DNA of 64,000 bases from Halosaccharopolyspora lacisalsi (GCF_014137975.1 NZ_JACGWZ010000003.1:89501-153500), one strand, 5' to 3'. Numbered from the stretch's first letter, positions 7,416-16,780 are shown. Program-made: numbers and translations. Notes: generated by a model from the letters alone, not told the origin.

Positions 7416-9107
7416 TCAGATGCTGAATCCGCGTTCCTGGGCGGCCTGCTGATCCTGGTCGGAGGCCTCCGTGGATTCGTCGTAGCTCTGCTTGATGAGC
7501 TGCTCGCCGCCCTCGTTGACAACAGCTTGAGTGCTCTGGTTTATGACCGCATCCTGCCACCGGTGCTCGCCGTTCAAACCGACTGCGTTGAGGCCGGCCT
7601 GAACCGCGTTCGTCGCCGTGGCTTTCTCTCCCGTGGCCTTCTCGTGCTCCGGTTTGATCTCCCCGCTCCACGAGGCCTTCAAATTGCCGTTACTGTCCCG
7701 CTCCGCTCGAACCGTGCCCTCGCTGTCGGTGACCGACTGCTCGGCGTAGCGATTCGCCGTGGTCGATTCGTACTTGTTCGCGTCCCTGGCGGCGTCGACA
7801 TGTCGCTGGGCCGTAGCGACGTCGTCGGCGGTCTTTTCTCCGCGCTCGGCGGCTTGCCGGGTTTCCTCGTAGACTCTCTCCGCCTTGCGGAGGTTGACGT
7901 TTTCGCCACGCGTGGCCATTTTGACCAGTGGGTTGGCGTCGACCTGGCGAGCGACCCACTGCTGGGCCACGTTGCCGTTGCGGAGCTCGTTCATCTTGTC
8001 GCAGACCTTGCTCAGCGGCCCCTTGCGCATGGCCTGGAGGAGGTCCTCGAGCTTGGTGATGAGCGGCTTGAGCTTGTGCAGCAGGTTGGCGACCTTGGTG
8101 CCCAGGCGAGTGCTGGTGATCGCCGTCTGGGCGGCGGTCAGGCCGGAGGCCGCGCCGACGGAGGCCCCGGCGGTGATCCAGGAGGCGGCGAGGGCGGCCA
8201 GCCACTCGATGATCAGGCCCATCACGAATTCCTGGATGATGTCGACGCACATCTCGACGAACGCGTCGAAGACGTCGGCGGCGGTGTCGAGCGCCTCCTT
8301 CAGGCCGCGAACGTCGTTGGCCAGCGCCGTGGCGCCACCGGTGAACTCGTGCATCTGGGCGCGGAAGGCGTCACCGGCCCGACCTTCCCAGACGGGTGCC
8401 GTGGCCTCGGCCCGGTCGGTCTCGTGCTCGCCCATCTTCTCGACCCACTGAGCGACCTCTTCCCAGCCCTTGCCGGTGCTGCGCATCTGCTCGGGGTCAC
8501 CGATGGCCGGCTCCAGGACCAGCTCGACCAGCGGACTGATCGCGAGGGAGACCAGGAAGCCGAGACCGTTGTCGATGAAGGCCTGGCCGGGACTGGTGAT
8601 CGTGTTGAGCTGCTCCATCCGAGCGTTGACGGTCGCGATGGCGATGTCGGGTGGGCTGCTCGCCTTGGACAGACCTTGGCTGGTCGAGGCCCAGGAACTG
8701 CCGTATCCGGCCGTTTGCTCCCAGAAGCCGCCGGGAGGACCACCCGCGCCGTTGACGTCGCCGAGCGTGCCGGGCCCGGAACCGGGCACCCGCATGGCAC
8801 TGACGTCGATCTTGCTCAGGTTGGCGGACTGCTCCTGGTCGGTGCCCGTGTAGTTCTCGGCGCACCGGGTGACGTTCCGGGCCATGTGGTCCATGAACTG
8901 CCCGGCCTTCTTGGCCGTGCCCTGGCACTCCTCCAGCGAGTTGAAGTAGCTGTAGGCCATCAGCTCCCCGATCGGCCCGAAGCAGTCGTCGCTGACGCGG
9001 GCCTGCTCCAGCAGGTCGGCGAGCTGGGCGAGGTGGTCGGAGGCCTCCCGGGACCCCTTGCTGTGGGCGTGCAGCGCCTGGGTAGCCACTCCGATTCTCG
9101 CGGTCAT
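7416..9107 (-). CDS. EspC/WXG100-like type VII secretion-associated protein
   Basis: 563 residues. Residues 1-95 are helical and resemble the EspC-type ESX secreted family (MTARIGVATQALHAHSKGSR onward). A second WXG100-like helical hairpin follows with W240-E-G242 in APVWEGRAGDAF. Hydrophobic helices then occur (FVMGLIIEWLAALAASWITAG), followed by a charged helical tail ending SDQDQQAAQERGFSI. The overall design resembles actinobacterial EspB/PPE-like or polymorphic-toxin carriers. No toxin domain is recognised at the C-terminus. ATG 9107 has TGAGGT upstream. It lies 4 nt after the YbaB-like gene. No ESX core machinery (EccC, EccD, MycP) is present in this window. Confidence 0.75.
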   Translation of the reverse strand: MTARIGVATQALHAHSKGSREASDHLAQLADLLEQARVSDDCFGPIGELMAYSYFNSLEECQGTAKKAGQFMDHMARNVTRCAENYTGTDQEQSANLSKIDVSAMRVPGSGPGTLGDVNGAGGPPGGFWEQTAGYGSSWASTSQGLSKASSPPDIAIATVNARMEQLNTITSPGQAFIDNGLGFLVSLAISPLVELVLEPAIGDPEQMRSTGKGWEEVAQWVEKMGEHETDRAEATAPVWEGRAGDAFRAQMHEFTGGATALANDVRGLKEALDTAADVFDAFVEMCVDIIQEFVMGLIIEWLAALAASWITAGASVGAASGLTAAQTAITSTRLGTKVANLLHKLKPLITKLEDLLQAMRKGPLSKVCDKMNELRNGNVAQQWVARQVDANPLVKMATRGENVNLRKAERVYEETRQAAERGEKTADDVATAQRHVDAARDANKYESTTANRYAEQSVTDSEGTVRAERDSNGNLKASWSGEIKPEHEKATGEKATATNAVQAGLNAVGLNGEHRWQDAVINQSTQAVVNEGGEQLIKQSYDESTEASDQDQQAAQERGFSI

Positions 9108-9111
9108 GTCG

Positions 9112-9615
9112 TTACCTCAGGTAAGAGTCGTTGTTGCCGAAGTCGTCGTCCTCGTCCTCCCACGACGGACGCCTGCTGTTCGGCCGGGCCGTGTCACCGG
9201 AATCCGGTCCGCTCTGCGACTGGGAACCCGCCGAGCCCGACTCGGACCCTTCGGAACTGTCGGGCATGACCGGTTCGGCGCCGTGGGCCCTGAAGGCCTC
9301 CTTGAACTGCTCGGCGCGGTCCCCGAGGATCGGCTGCACCGTCTCGTCCATCTGCTGAGCCGCCCGCTGCGTGGCCTCGCGGATGGTGCCGATGATCGAC
9401 TGCTGCAACGCGCCGTGGGACTGGCGCATCGCGCCCGCGCTCAGCTGGAGGTCGAGGACGGCGCCGGAGGGGGCGACGGTGACCGCGACCGCGCCGTCCT
9501 GGCTGCGAGCCTCGCCCCTGAGCTCGCTCATCTTGTCCTTGACCTGCGCGGCCTCGGCCGCCTGCTGCTCGAATCGCTGCATCATCTGTTGGATGCGCTC
9601 GTTCGGATCCGGCAC
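9112..9615 (-). CDS. YbaB/EbfC-like protein, first gene of EspC-like operon
   Basis: 167 residues. The N-terminal 100 have the YbaB/EbfC pattern (NERIQQMMQRFEQQAAEAAQ coiled helix, then GAVAVTVAPSGAVLDLQL strand region). The C-terminal tail is acidic, Ser/Gly-rich and disordered, ending EDDDFGNNDSYLR. GTG 9615 was chosen because GGGAGGGG lies about 5 nt upstream; a TTG at 9630 is possible. YbaB-like proteins are repeatedly found beside WXG100/EspC-type genes in actinomycetes, probably as a partner rather than a nucleoid protein here. Confidence 0.8.
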   Translation of the reverse strand: MPDPNERIQQMMQRFEQQAAEAAQVKDKMSELRGEARSQDGAVAVTVAPSGAVLDLQLSAGAMRQSHGALQQSIIGTIREATQRAAQQMDETVQPILGDRAEQFKEAFRAHGAEPVMPDSSEGSESGSAGSQSQSGPDSGDTARPNSRRPSWEDEDDDFGNNDSYLR

Positions 9616-9883
9616 TGTCCCCTCCCGCAAAGCTGATCATCGCGATCGAGCTCACCATAGCGAAGGAGGGGCACTCGGTGGGGCTGTTCGGGGAAACGCG
9701 ACAGAGGCGTTCGCATTCGCGAGCGTCGTGGCGAACATGTCCGTTTTCGCAGGGAGTCGGCCGAGCGGCACGGAGAAGCGAAGCCCTCTTGTATCTATGG
9801 CGTATCTAACCTATGGTCTGCGTTACATCGAGACGAGTTATTTCGCATAGTGGAACCGACTCCTACGGCGAGGGAGGCTGATC
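9616..9883. other. Divergent intergenic region between EspC-like operon and glcD
   Basis: No gene seen. It carries the start region of two divergent operons; GGGAGG at about 9870 serves glcD. An AT-richer stretch (9790-9850) contains the likely rightward promoter, but no clear operator palindrome is visible. Confidence 0.4.
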
Positions 9884-11389
9884 ATGCAGCCGGCCAGCAC
9901 CGCCAACCAGACCGAGGCGGAGACCGCGCCCACCGATCTGGAGGGACTGATCGGGCGGTTCCGGGAGGCGCTCGCGCCGGAGTCGGTGATCACCGACCCG
10001 CAGCGGTTGCGAACCTACGAGTGCGACGGCCTGGCCAGCTACCGGGTGGTGCCCGCCGTGGTCGTGCTTCCCGAGAACGCCGACCAGGTCGGCGAGATCG
10101 TCGCGGCCTGCGCGGAGTACGGGATCGCCTTCGTGGCGCGGGGATCCGGCACCGGCCTGTCCGCCGGGGCGCTCCCGCGGTCCGACGGAGTCCTGATCGT
10201 CACCTCCAGGATGCGACGCATCCTGGAGGTCGACGTGGCCAACGAGCGAGCCGTCGTCGAACCCGGCGTGATCAACCTCGACGTCACCAAGGCGGCAGCG
10301 CCCCACGGCTACTACTTCGCCCCGGATCCCTCCAGCCAGCAGGTGTGCTCGGTCGGCGGCAACGTCGCCGAGAACTCCGGCGGTGCGCACTGCCTGAAGT
10401 ACGGGTTCACCAGTAACCACGTGCTGGCCCTGGAGGTGGTCACGCCCGACGGCGATACGGTCGAACTCGGTGGTCGCGCCCGTGACGTGCCGGGCTACGA
10501 CCTGATGGGTGCCTTCGTCGGCAGCGAGGGCACGTTGGGCGTGGTGACCAAGATCGTCGTCCGGCTGCTGCGCGCGCCGGAGTCGGTGCAGACGCTGCTG
10601 GCCGGTTTCCCCTCCACCGACGAGGCCGGGGGCGCCGTGTCCAAGATCATCGCCGAGGGCATCACCCCCGCCGCGATCGAGATGATGGACGCCCTGTCCA
10701 TCGAGGCCGCCGAGCAGGCGGTCCGGTGCGGCTATCCCGAGGGAGCGGGAGCCGTGCTGGTCGTCGAACTGGACGGTCCCGCTCCCGAGGTCGAGCACAC
10801 CTTCGCCGAGGTGCAGCGGCACTGTCGCGACCACGGGGCTTTCGAGGTCCGGGTGGCCGCCGACGACGCCGAACGCGCCATGATCTGGAAGGGCCGCAAG
10901 TCGGCCTTCGCCGCCGTGGGACGCATCAGTCCCGACTACATCGTGCAGGACGGCGTGATTCCCCGGACCGCGTTGCCCGAGGTGCTGACCAGGATCAGCG
11001 CGCTGTCGGCGGAATCCGGCGTTCGGGTCGCCAACGTCTTCCACGCCGGTGACGGCAACCTGCACCCGCTGGTGCTGTTCGACGGTTCCGAACCGGGTGC
11101 GGTCGAGCGCGCCGAGGAGGTCTCCGGTTCGATCCTGGACGTGTGCCTGGCCCACGGCGGCTCGATCACGGGGGAGCACGGGGTCGGCGCCGACAAGGTC
11201 AAGTACATGGGCCGGATGTTCACCGAGCAGGACCTGGACACCATGCAGCGGGTGCGCTGCGCCTTCGATCCGGACAACCGCTGCAACCCGGGCAAGGTAT
11301 TCCCCACGCCCCGGTTGTGCGGGGAGGCCCCGGGGCAGCGTCGCGGCGTGCACCCACTCACCGAGGCGGGATTGGCGGATCAGTTCTGA
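9884..11389 (+). CDS. glcD: Glycolate oxidase subunit GlcD-type FAD-linked oxidase
   Basis: 501 residues. FAD-binding PCMH-type domain with RGSGTGLSAGALPR and NVAENSGGAHCLKYG, and C-terminal FAD-oxidase domain with VFHAGDGNLHPLVLFD and ITGEHGVGADKVKYM. Oxidises a 2-hydroxy acid (glycolate or D-lactate) to the oxo acid. ATG 9884 has GGGAGG 8 nt upstream. The stop overlaps the next gene (TGATG), and GlcE and GlcF follow in the classical order. An alternative is a D-lactate dehydrogenase of the same family; the three-subunit arrangement favours glycolate oxidase. Confidence 0.92.
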   Translation: MQPASTANQTEAETAPTDLEGLIGRFREALAPESVITDPQRLRTYECDGLASYRVVPAVVVLPENADQVGEIVAACAEYGIAFVARGSGTGLSAGALPRSDGVLIVTSRMRRILEVDVANERAVVEPGVINLDVTKAAAPHGYYFAPDPSSQQVCSVGGNVAENSGGAHCLKYGFTSNHVLALEVVTPDGDTVELGGRARDVPGYDLMGAFVGSEGTLGVVTKIVVRLLRAPESVQTLLAGFPSTDEAGGAVSKIIAEGITPAAIEMMDALSIEAAEQAVRCGYPEGAGAVLVVELDGPAPEVEHTFAEVQRHCRDHGAFEVRVAADDAERAMIWKGRKSAFAAVGRISPDYIVQDGVIPRTALPEVLTRISALSAESGVRVANVFHAGDGNLHPLVLFDGSEPGAVERAEEVSGSILDVCLAHGGSITGEHGVGADKVKYMGRMFTEQDLDTMQRVRCAFDPDNRCNPGKVFPTPRLCGEAPGQRRGVHPLTEAGLADQF

Positions 11390-12672
11390 TGACGACGAGT
11401 ACCGGGGACGCGGTCAGGGGCGCGCTGACCGGAGCGATCGGCTCCGAGCGAGTCCGTGACGCTGAGGAGGGCGACACCGTCGGCGGAGTGCGCCCCCGCT
11501 GGGTGGCCTCCGTGGCGACCACCGAGCAGGCGGCCTCCGCCATGAGCGCGGCGGCCGAGCACGGCCTGCGCGTGGTCCCGCGCGGTTCCGGCAGCAAGAT
11601 CGACTGGGGTGCGCCGCCCGAGGCGGTGGATCTGGTGCTGGACCTGTCGCAGGCCGGCGGTGTCCTCGAACACGCGGCGGGGGACCTGGTCCTGCACGCG
11701 CGGGCGGGCACGCCCCTCGACGAGGTGCGGCGGGTGGCCGCCGACGCCGGGCAGCAACTGTCGATCGACCAGCCCCTGCCCACGGCCACCGTCGGCGGCG
11801 TGATCGCCACCGGCACGACCGGACCCGGCCGCCACCTGTACGGCGCGGTGCGCGACCTGCTCATCGGCATCACCGTGGTGCGTCCGGACGGCGTGGTGAC
11901 CATCTCCGGCGGCAAGGTCGTCAAGAACGTGGCCGGCTACGACCTGGGCAAGCTCTACACCGGTTCCCACGGCACGCTCGGCGTGATCACCGAAGCGATC
12001 TTCCGGCTGCATCCCGTGGCCGAGCAGCACCGGTGGATCTCGGTGACCCTGGACGAGCCCGCGGCCGCGGGGGAGGCCGTCCGGGTGGTGCGGAGTTCGC
12101 AGGCGATGCCCACCGCCGTGGAGCTGGAGCGTGCCGGGACGACCGGGCCGATCACGGTCTGCGCGCAGATCGAGGGACGTCCCGGTGCCACCCACCAGCG
12201 GGCGCTCGAGCTGTCCGAGGTGCTCGGATCGGCCGTCGGTGTCACCGGTGAGGTCCTGGACACCGCCCCCGAGTGGTGGGGCGAGTACCCGTTCGACGGG
12301 GACACGGGGTTGCGACTGGGGGTCGAACCCTCCGCCGTCGCGGCGCTGCTCACCGGTGCGCAGCAGGCGGCGCAGCGCCGCGGTGTGACACTGCGGACGC
12401 GCGGTTCGGTCGGGCTCGGCCTCGTCCACGCCGCCATCCCGGAAGAAGTGCCGCCTGCCACCGTCGCCGAGTTGGTGGGTGAGCTGCGTGCCGCCGCCGC
12501 CGAGCACCACGGCTACGGCGTGGTGCTGCGCGCCCCGCGCGCGGTGCTGGCGTCGGTGGATCCGTGGGGGCCGATCCCGGCGGGGGTCCTGACGTTGATG
12601 CGCCGCACGAAAGACCAGTTCGACCCCGAGCACCGCCTGTCGCCGGGTCGGTTCGTTGGAGGAATCCGTTGA
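11389..12672 (+). CDS. glcE: Glycolate oxidase subunit GlcE-type FAD-binding protein
   Basis: 427 residues. One FAD-binding PCMH-like domain (VVPRGSGSKIDWG, then the TATVGGVIATGTTGPGRH nucleotide loop), shorter than GlcD and lacking the HAGDGNLHP block, as expected for GlcE. The ATG overlaps the glcD stop; its 3' end overlaps the glcF start (TTGA). Associates with GlcD and GlcF at the membrane in characterised systems. Confidence 0.9.
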   Translation: MTTSTGDAVRGALTGAIGSERVRDAEEGDTVGGVRPRWVASVATTEQAASAMSAAAEHGLRVVPRGSGSKIDWGAPPEAVDLVLDLSQAGGVLEHAAGDLVLHARAGTPLDEVRRVAADAGQQLSIDQPLPTATVGGVIATGTTGPGRHLYGAVRDLLIGITVVRPDGVVTISGGKVVKNVAGYDLGKLYTGSHGTLGVITEAIFRLHPVAEQHRWISVTLDEPAAAGEAVRVVRSSQAMPTAVELERAGTTGPITVCAQIEGRPGATHQRALELSEVLGSAVGVTGEVLDTAPEWWGEYPFDGDTGLRLGVEPSAVAALLTGAQQAAQRRGVTLRTRGSVGLGLVHAAIPEEVPPATVAELVGELRAAAAEHHGYGVVLRAPRAVLASVDPWGPIPAGVLTLMRRTKDQFDPEHRLSPGRFVGGIR

Positions 12673-13997
12673 CCGAGAATCCCATCCAGTCGGCATCCGA
12701 GGGCGCCTTCGACGCCTTTCACACGCCGCAACGCGAGCTCGTCGACGACTGCGTCCACTGTGGTTTCTGCCTGCCGGCCTGCCCCACCTACGAGCTGTGG
12801 GGCGAGGAGATGGACTCCCCGCGCGGGCGGATCCACCTGATGGAAAGCGGTCTCGACGGCGAGCCGTTGTCGGGGAGCATGGTCGAGCACTTCGACAACT
12901 GCCTGGGCTGCATGGCCTGCGTGACCGCCTGCCCGTCGGGAGTGGACTACGGATCCCTGATCACTCAGACCAGGGCGCAGGTCGAGCGCAGGCACCAGCG
13001 CGGCTTCTGGGAGCGGATGCTGCGGAGCACGATCTTCGCGCTGTTCCCGTACCCGCGCCGCCTCCGCGCCCTGCGTGGTCCGCTGGCGCTGTACCAGCGG
13101 TCGGGAATGGCCGAGCTGCTGAAGCGCTCCGGGCTGCTCGCGAAGTTGCCCCCGCACATGCGGACCATGGAATCGTTGGCTCCACCGGTCCGGCGCGCGC
13201 CCAAGCTCCCCGAACGCGTGAAGGCACGTGGGCAGCGCCGGGCCGTGGTCGGCATGGTGACGGGGTGCGTGCAGAGCGCCTTCTTCCCGGACGTCAACGC
13301 CGCGACCGCACGCGTGCTGGCCTCCGAGGGCTGCGACGTGGTGATCCCGCCCGCCCAGGGGTGCTGCGGTGCGCTCAGCGAGCACTCCGGGCGGGAGGCC
13401 GAGGCCGTGAAGTTCGCTCGCGGGCTGCTGGACAAGCTCCACGCCGCCGACGTCGACTACGTCGTGATCAATTCCGCTGGTTGCGGTTCGACCCTCAAGG
13501 AATATCCCCGACTGTTGGCCGACGATCCCGACTACGCCGCGCGCGCCGAGCACTTCTCGGAGCGGGTGCGCGATGTCTCCGAGCTGCTGGACGAGCTCGG
13601 AACCGTCGCCGAACGTCATCCGCTGCCCGGCAGGATCGCTTATCACGACGCCTGCCACCTCAGCCACGGCCAGGGAATCCGGTCGGCCCCCCGAGCCCTG
13701 CTGCGCGAGATCCCCGAGCTCGAACTCAGCGAGATCAACCGTGGTGACATCTGCTGCGGTTCGGCCGGTGTCTACAACCTGTTGCAGCCGCAGGCGGCCG
13801 GTCAGCTCGGAGACCGCAAGGCCGAGAACGTCGCCGACACCGGCGCCGACCTGCTGATCACCGCGAATCCGGGGTGTTCGATGCAGATTCGCACCGCGCT
13901 GGAGCGCCGTGGCGAGTCGATGCCGATGGCCCACACGGTGGAGGTGCTGGACGCGTCGATTCGCGGAACGGGTGTGAAGTCCTTGTCAGAACGCTGA
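12669..13997 (+). CDS. glcF: Glycolate oxidase iron-sulfur subunit GlcF
   Basis: 442 residues from a TTG start with GGAGGA 6 nt upstream. Two ferredoxin-type 4Fe-4S motifs near the N-terminus (CVHCGFCLPACP and CLGCMACVTACP) and two CCG domains (QGCCGALSEHSG and DICCGSAGVYNL). Passes electrons from the flavin subunits to the respiratory chain. Last gene of the overlapping glcDEF set; 82 nt before the permease. Confidence 0.93.
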   Translation: MTENPIQSASEGAFDAFHTPQRELVDDCVHCGFCLPACPTYELWGEEMDSPRGRIHLMESGLDGEPLSGSMVEHFDNCLGCMACVTACPSGVDYGSLITQTRAQVERRHQRGFWERMLRSTIFALFPYPRRLRALRGPLALYQRSGMAELLKRSGLLAKLPPHMRTMESLAPPVRRAPKLPERVKARGQRRAVVGMVTGCVQSAFFPDVNAATARVLASEGCDVVIPPAQGCCGALSEHSGREAEAVKFARGLLDKLHAADVDYVVINSAGCGSTLKEYPRLLADDPDYAARAEHFSERVRDVSELLDELGTVAERHPLPGRIAYHDACHLSHGQGIRSAPRALLREIPELELSEINRGDICCGSAGVYNLLQPQAAGQLGDRKAENVADTGADLLITANPGCSMQIRTALERRGESMPMAHTVEVLDASIRGTGVKSLSER

Positions 13998-14079
13998 ATC
14001 CTCGCGTTTCATGGGGGAACTTTCGCCCGCCGAAACCACGCCACGATCGGGTGGTTATCACTGACGTAGACCTTCCACG

Positions 14080-15717
14080 ATGGAGGGATTGTTGTACCAA
14101 CAGGTTCTGGACCCGTTACTCGGTTCTCTCGGGTGGAGTGCCCTGGCTTCGGCGCTGCCGCTGGTGGTGCTGTTCGCTTTGCTGGGAATCGTTCGAATGA
14201 CCGCGTGGAAGGCTTCGCTGCTGGCGTTGGCGGTCGCATTGCTGGTCGCCGTGGTCGTTTATCCGATGCCGGCGGGGCAGGCGTTGTTGTCGGCGACGCT
14301 GGGCGCGGCCTTCGGGTTCTTCCCGATTCTGTGGATCGTCATCAACGCACTCTGGATCTACAACATGACCGTGACCACCGGCGACTTCGACGTGCTGCAA
14401 CGCTCGTTCGCACGGGTCAGCCGGGACCGCCGGATCCAGGCGGTGATCATCGCGTTCTGCTTCGGGGCGTTGCTGGAAGCCCTGGCCGGATTCGGTACAC
14501 CGGTGGCGATCACCACGGTCATGCTGCTGTCCCTGGGATTCCGCCCGCTCACGGCCGCCGTGGTCTCGCTGGTGGCCAACACCGCTCCCGTGGCCTACGG
14601 TGCGCTGGCCTCGCCCATGGTGACGCTGGCCAGCGTCACCGGACTGCCGTTGAGCGAGCTCGGTGCGATGACCGGGAGGCAGACGCCGGTGCTGGCGCTG
14701 ATCGTGCCGATCGTGCTCGTGGGCATCATCGACGGGATGCGCGGTGTCCGTCAGACGCTGCCGGCCACGCTGATGTGCGGAACGACCTTCGCGGTCGCTC
14801 AGTTCGTCGCCTCGAACTACATCTCCGTGCCGCTGACCGACATCATCGCCGCCTTGCTGGCCGCGGGGACGACGGTGCTGCTGCTGCGGGTCTGGACACC
14901 GCGCGGTATCGACGCGGACGACGCGGACGACGCGGACAGCGCCGCGGCAGCGCCGGGGGCGATGTCGGCAGGCGACGATCGCGGCGCGGTGCTGCGTGCT
15001 TACGCGCCCTACGGCATCATCATCGCGGTGTTCGTCGCGGCGCAGATCAAACCGATCGCCGCTGCGCTGGACTCGGTGACCGTGGCGTTCGACTGGCCGG
15101 GACTGGACATCCGCGGACCCGGTGGGCAGGCGTTGTCGCTGGTCGAGTTCGAGTTCGACTGGTTGGCCAGCGCCGGGTCGCTGCTGCTGATCGCGGGACT
15201 GCTGTCGATTCTCGCGATCGGGATCCGGCCCCGGACCGCGCTGTCCCGGTACCTGGGGACCTACGTGCAGCTGACCTGGCCGATCGTGACGGTCATGTCG
15301 GTACTGGCGATCGCCTACGTCATGAACGCCTCCGGGCAGACCGCGACGCTGGGCAACTGGCTGGCGGCCACCGGCGGTCTGTTCGCGTTGCTCTCACCGA
15401 TCCTCGGGTGGCTCGGCGTGGCCGTGACCGGTTCGGACACCTCGTCGAACTCGCTGTTCGGAGCGTTGCAGGTGACCGCCGCCAACAAGGCCGGACTGGA
15501 TCCGGTGCTCATGGCGGCGGCGAACAGCTCGGGCGGCGTGCTGGGCAAGATGGTCTCCCCGCAGAATCTCGCCATCGCCGCCGGTGCCGTGGGAATGGCC
15601 GGGCGAGAGGGTGACATCTTCCGGCGGGTACTGCCGTGGAGCCTGCTTTTCCTGCTGCTCATGTGCGCGCTCGTCTTCCTGCAGTCCACCCCGGTGCTGA
15701 GCTGGACGGTGGTCTGA
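14080..15717 (+). CDS. lldP: L-lactate/glycolate permease (LctP family)
   Basis: About 545 residues, 12 or more hydrophobic helices. The family block GALLEALAGFGTPVAITTVML and the C-terminal GSDTSSNSLFGALQ and ANSSGGVLGKMVSPQNLAIA motifs are diagnostic. Imports lactate or glycolate with protons; it pairs logically with glcDEF. The start is uncertain: ATG 14080 lacks an upstream ribosome site, while GGAGGG at 14082-14087 could serve in-frame TTG 14092. A GlcA-type glycolate permease is the closest alternative name. Confidence 0.92.
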   Translation: MEGLLYQQVLDPLLGSLGWSALASALPLVVLFALLGIVRMTAWKASLLALAVALLVAVVVYPMPAGQALLSATLGAAFGFFPILWIVINALWIYNMTVTTGDFDVLQRSFARVSRDRRIQAVIIAFCFGALLEALAGFGTPVAITTVMLLSLGFRPLTAAVVSLVANTAPVAYGALASPMVTLASVTGLPLSELGAMTGRQTPVLALIVPIVLVGIIDGMRGVRQTLPATLMCGTTFAVAQFVASNYISVPLTDIIAALLAAGTTVLLLRVWTPRGIDADDADDADSAAAAPGAMSAGDDRGAVLRAYAPYGIIIAVFVAAQIKPIAAALDSVTVAFDWPGLDIRGPGGQALSLVEFEFDWLASAGSLLLIAGLLSILAIGIRPRTALSRYLGTYVQLTWPIVTVMSVLAIAYVMNASGQTATLGNWLAATGGLFALLSPILGWLGVAVTGSDTSSNSLFGALQVTAANKAGLDPVLMAAANSSGGVLGKMVSPQNLAIAAGAVGMAGREGDIFRRVLPWSLLFLLLMCALVFLQSTPVLSWTVV

Positions 15718-15726
15718 TTCCGCGGT

Positions 15727-15775
15727 GGTGAACGGACCGTTGAGGCGGTGTGAGTGCCAAAACGGTCCGTTCACC
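15727..15775. terminator. Bidirectional hairpin terminator, convergent genes
   Basis: GGTGAACGGACCGTT (15727-15741) pairs perfectly with AACGGTCCGTTCACC (15761-15775): 15 bp stem, 19-nt loop. It lies between lldP and the convergent acetyltransferase and overlaps the stop codon of the latter. No U tract on either strand. Confidence 0.75.
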
Positions 15776-16469
15776 CTTTGGGACGGTGCTGGGGGGCGAG
15801 GCCGAACACGGGCAGGCACTCGTCCACTCCCCGCATGGACACGTTGGTCGTGGGCCGGTTCGCGTGCCACTGCTCGGTGGTGAGCCGAAGCCCCTGCCAG
15901 ACCACCGCCCGGTCCTGCTCGTCGGCGTGATCGGCTCCGTGCGTGCGGTAGCCGAACTTTCGCAGCACCAACTGCGCGGGTGTGTTGTCCTTCCGGGTCT
16001 CGGCCAGCGCCTGCGTCGTCCGCAGCCCCTCGAACGCGAAATGCAGCACCATCGTGTGCGCCAGGGTGCACAGTCCCGTGCCCCGCCGGCTGTGGTGCGT
16101 CCACATCCTCGTTTCTATCGCCCCGTGTCGTGCGAAGTCGGCGGCTCGGACGTTCTGGATCCCCACGGGACGCCCCTGCTCGAACATCGCCAGGTCCAGG
16201 GACCAGCGCTCCGGCGTCCAGGTCCCCCAGGAGTGCCAGTGGTGCTGGAGCGTTCGCCTGCCCCGCTCCGCCGGTGTGTCGTGCCGCCCGGCCAGCGGGG
16301 GAACCGCGGGGTCGTAATCCTCGGTGGAGGCCAGCGCGGCGAGCTCGTGTAGTTCGCCCTCCGTCGGGAGGCGGAGTTCCAGGCGGGTCGTGACCAGGGT
16401 GAGTTTCCGCAGCGGCCAGCACGAAAGTGAATATTCCTCGTTTTGTGAATCGAAATGAAACCTCTTCAT
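15771..16469 (-). CDS. GNAT family N-acetyltransferase
   Basis: 232 residues of the RimJ/RimL-like GNAT type: TTRLELRLPTEGELHELAAL start, RPVGIQNVRAADFARHGAIE strand region, then THHSRRGTGLCTLAHTMVLHFAFE, a variant of the acetyl-CoA loop (RxxGxG is RRGTGL here), and NTPAQLVLRKFGYRTHG. The acceptor is unknown. ATG 16469 lacks a clear ribosome site, and about 28 residues precede the conserved TTRLELR; the true start may be further in. Confidence 0.85.
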   Translation of the reverse strand: MKRFHFDSQNEEYSLSCWPLRKLTLVTTRLELRLPTEGELHELAALASTEDYDPAVPPLAGRHDTPAERGRRTLQHHWHSWGTWTPERWSLDLAMFEQGRPVGIQNVRAADFARHGAIETRMWTHHSRRGTGLCTLAHTMVLHFAFEGLRTTQALAETRKDNTPAQLVLRKFGYRTHGADHADEQDRAVVWQGLRLTTEQWHANRPTTNVSMRGVDECLPVFGLAPQHRPKG

Positions 16470-16682
16470 GGATCGTGGATTTTACCGGGTTCGAAGTTCG
16501 CGCTGAAGAGTTCTTCGGGGGTTTCATTTGAACGTGGCGCATACGGAAAGTAGTCATGTGCGCATTGCGGGTTGGCTGCGTCCGCAAAAGAGTGATCCGG
16601 TGTCGGATCCATTGATCGAGCGGAGTTCTGCTGGCTCAATCAGCAGCGTCCGATTCGCGACTCGTGAAAGGAGGTGACAATC

Positions 16683-16769
16683 ATGCGTACCTTCGCAATC
16701 CAGGCCCGGCCAGTCGTCCGGCAGGACAGGAAGGCAAGCCGCTTCTTCTGGGTCTGGCAGCACAGCTGA
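16683..16769 (+). CDS. Candidate RiPP precursor peptide
   Basis: A 28-residue ORF beginning MRTFAIQARP and ending SRFFWVWQHS. It has a near-perfect ribosome binding site, AAAGGAGGTGA (16667-16677), 5 nt before ATG: much stronger than those of surrounding genes. The layout (basic, Arg/Gln-rich N-terminal part as leader; aromatic Phe-Phe-Trp-Val-Trp C-terminal part as core) is that of a ribosomally made, modified peptide. A hairpin at 16781-16812 separates it from a SagB-type dehydrogenase, the arrangement used elsewhere to make precursor in excess of enzyme. No known precursor family recognised; the core boundary is inference. Confidence 0.65.
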   Translation: MRTFAIQARPVVRQDRKASRFFWVWQHS

Positions 16770-16780
16770 TCCCCCTCGCA

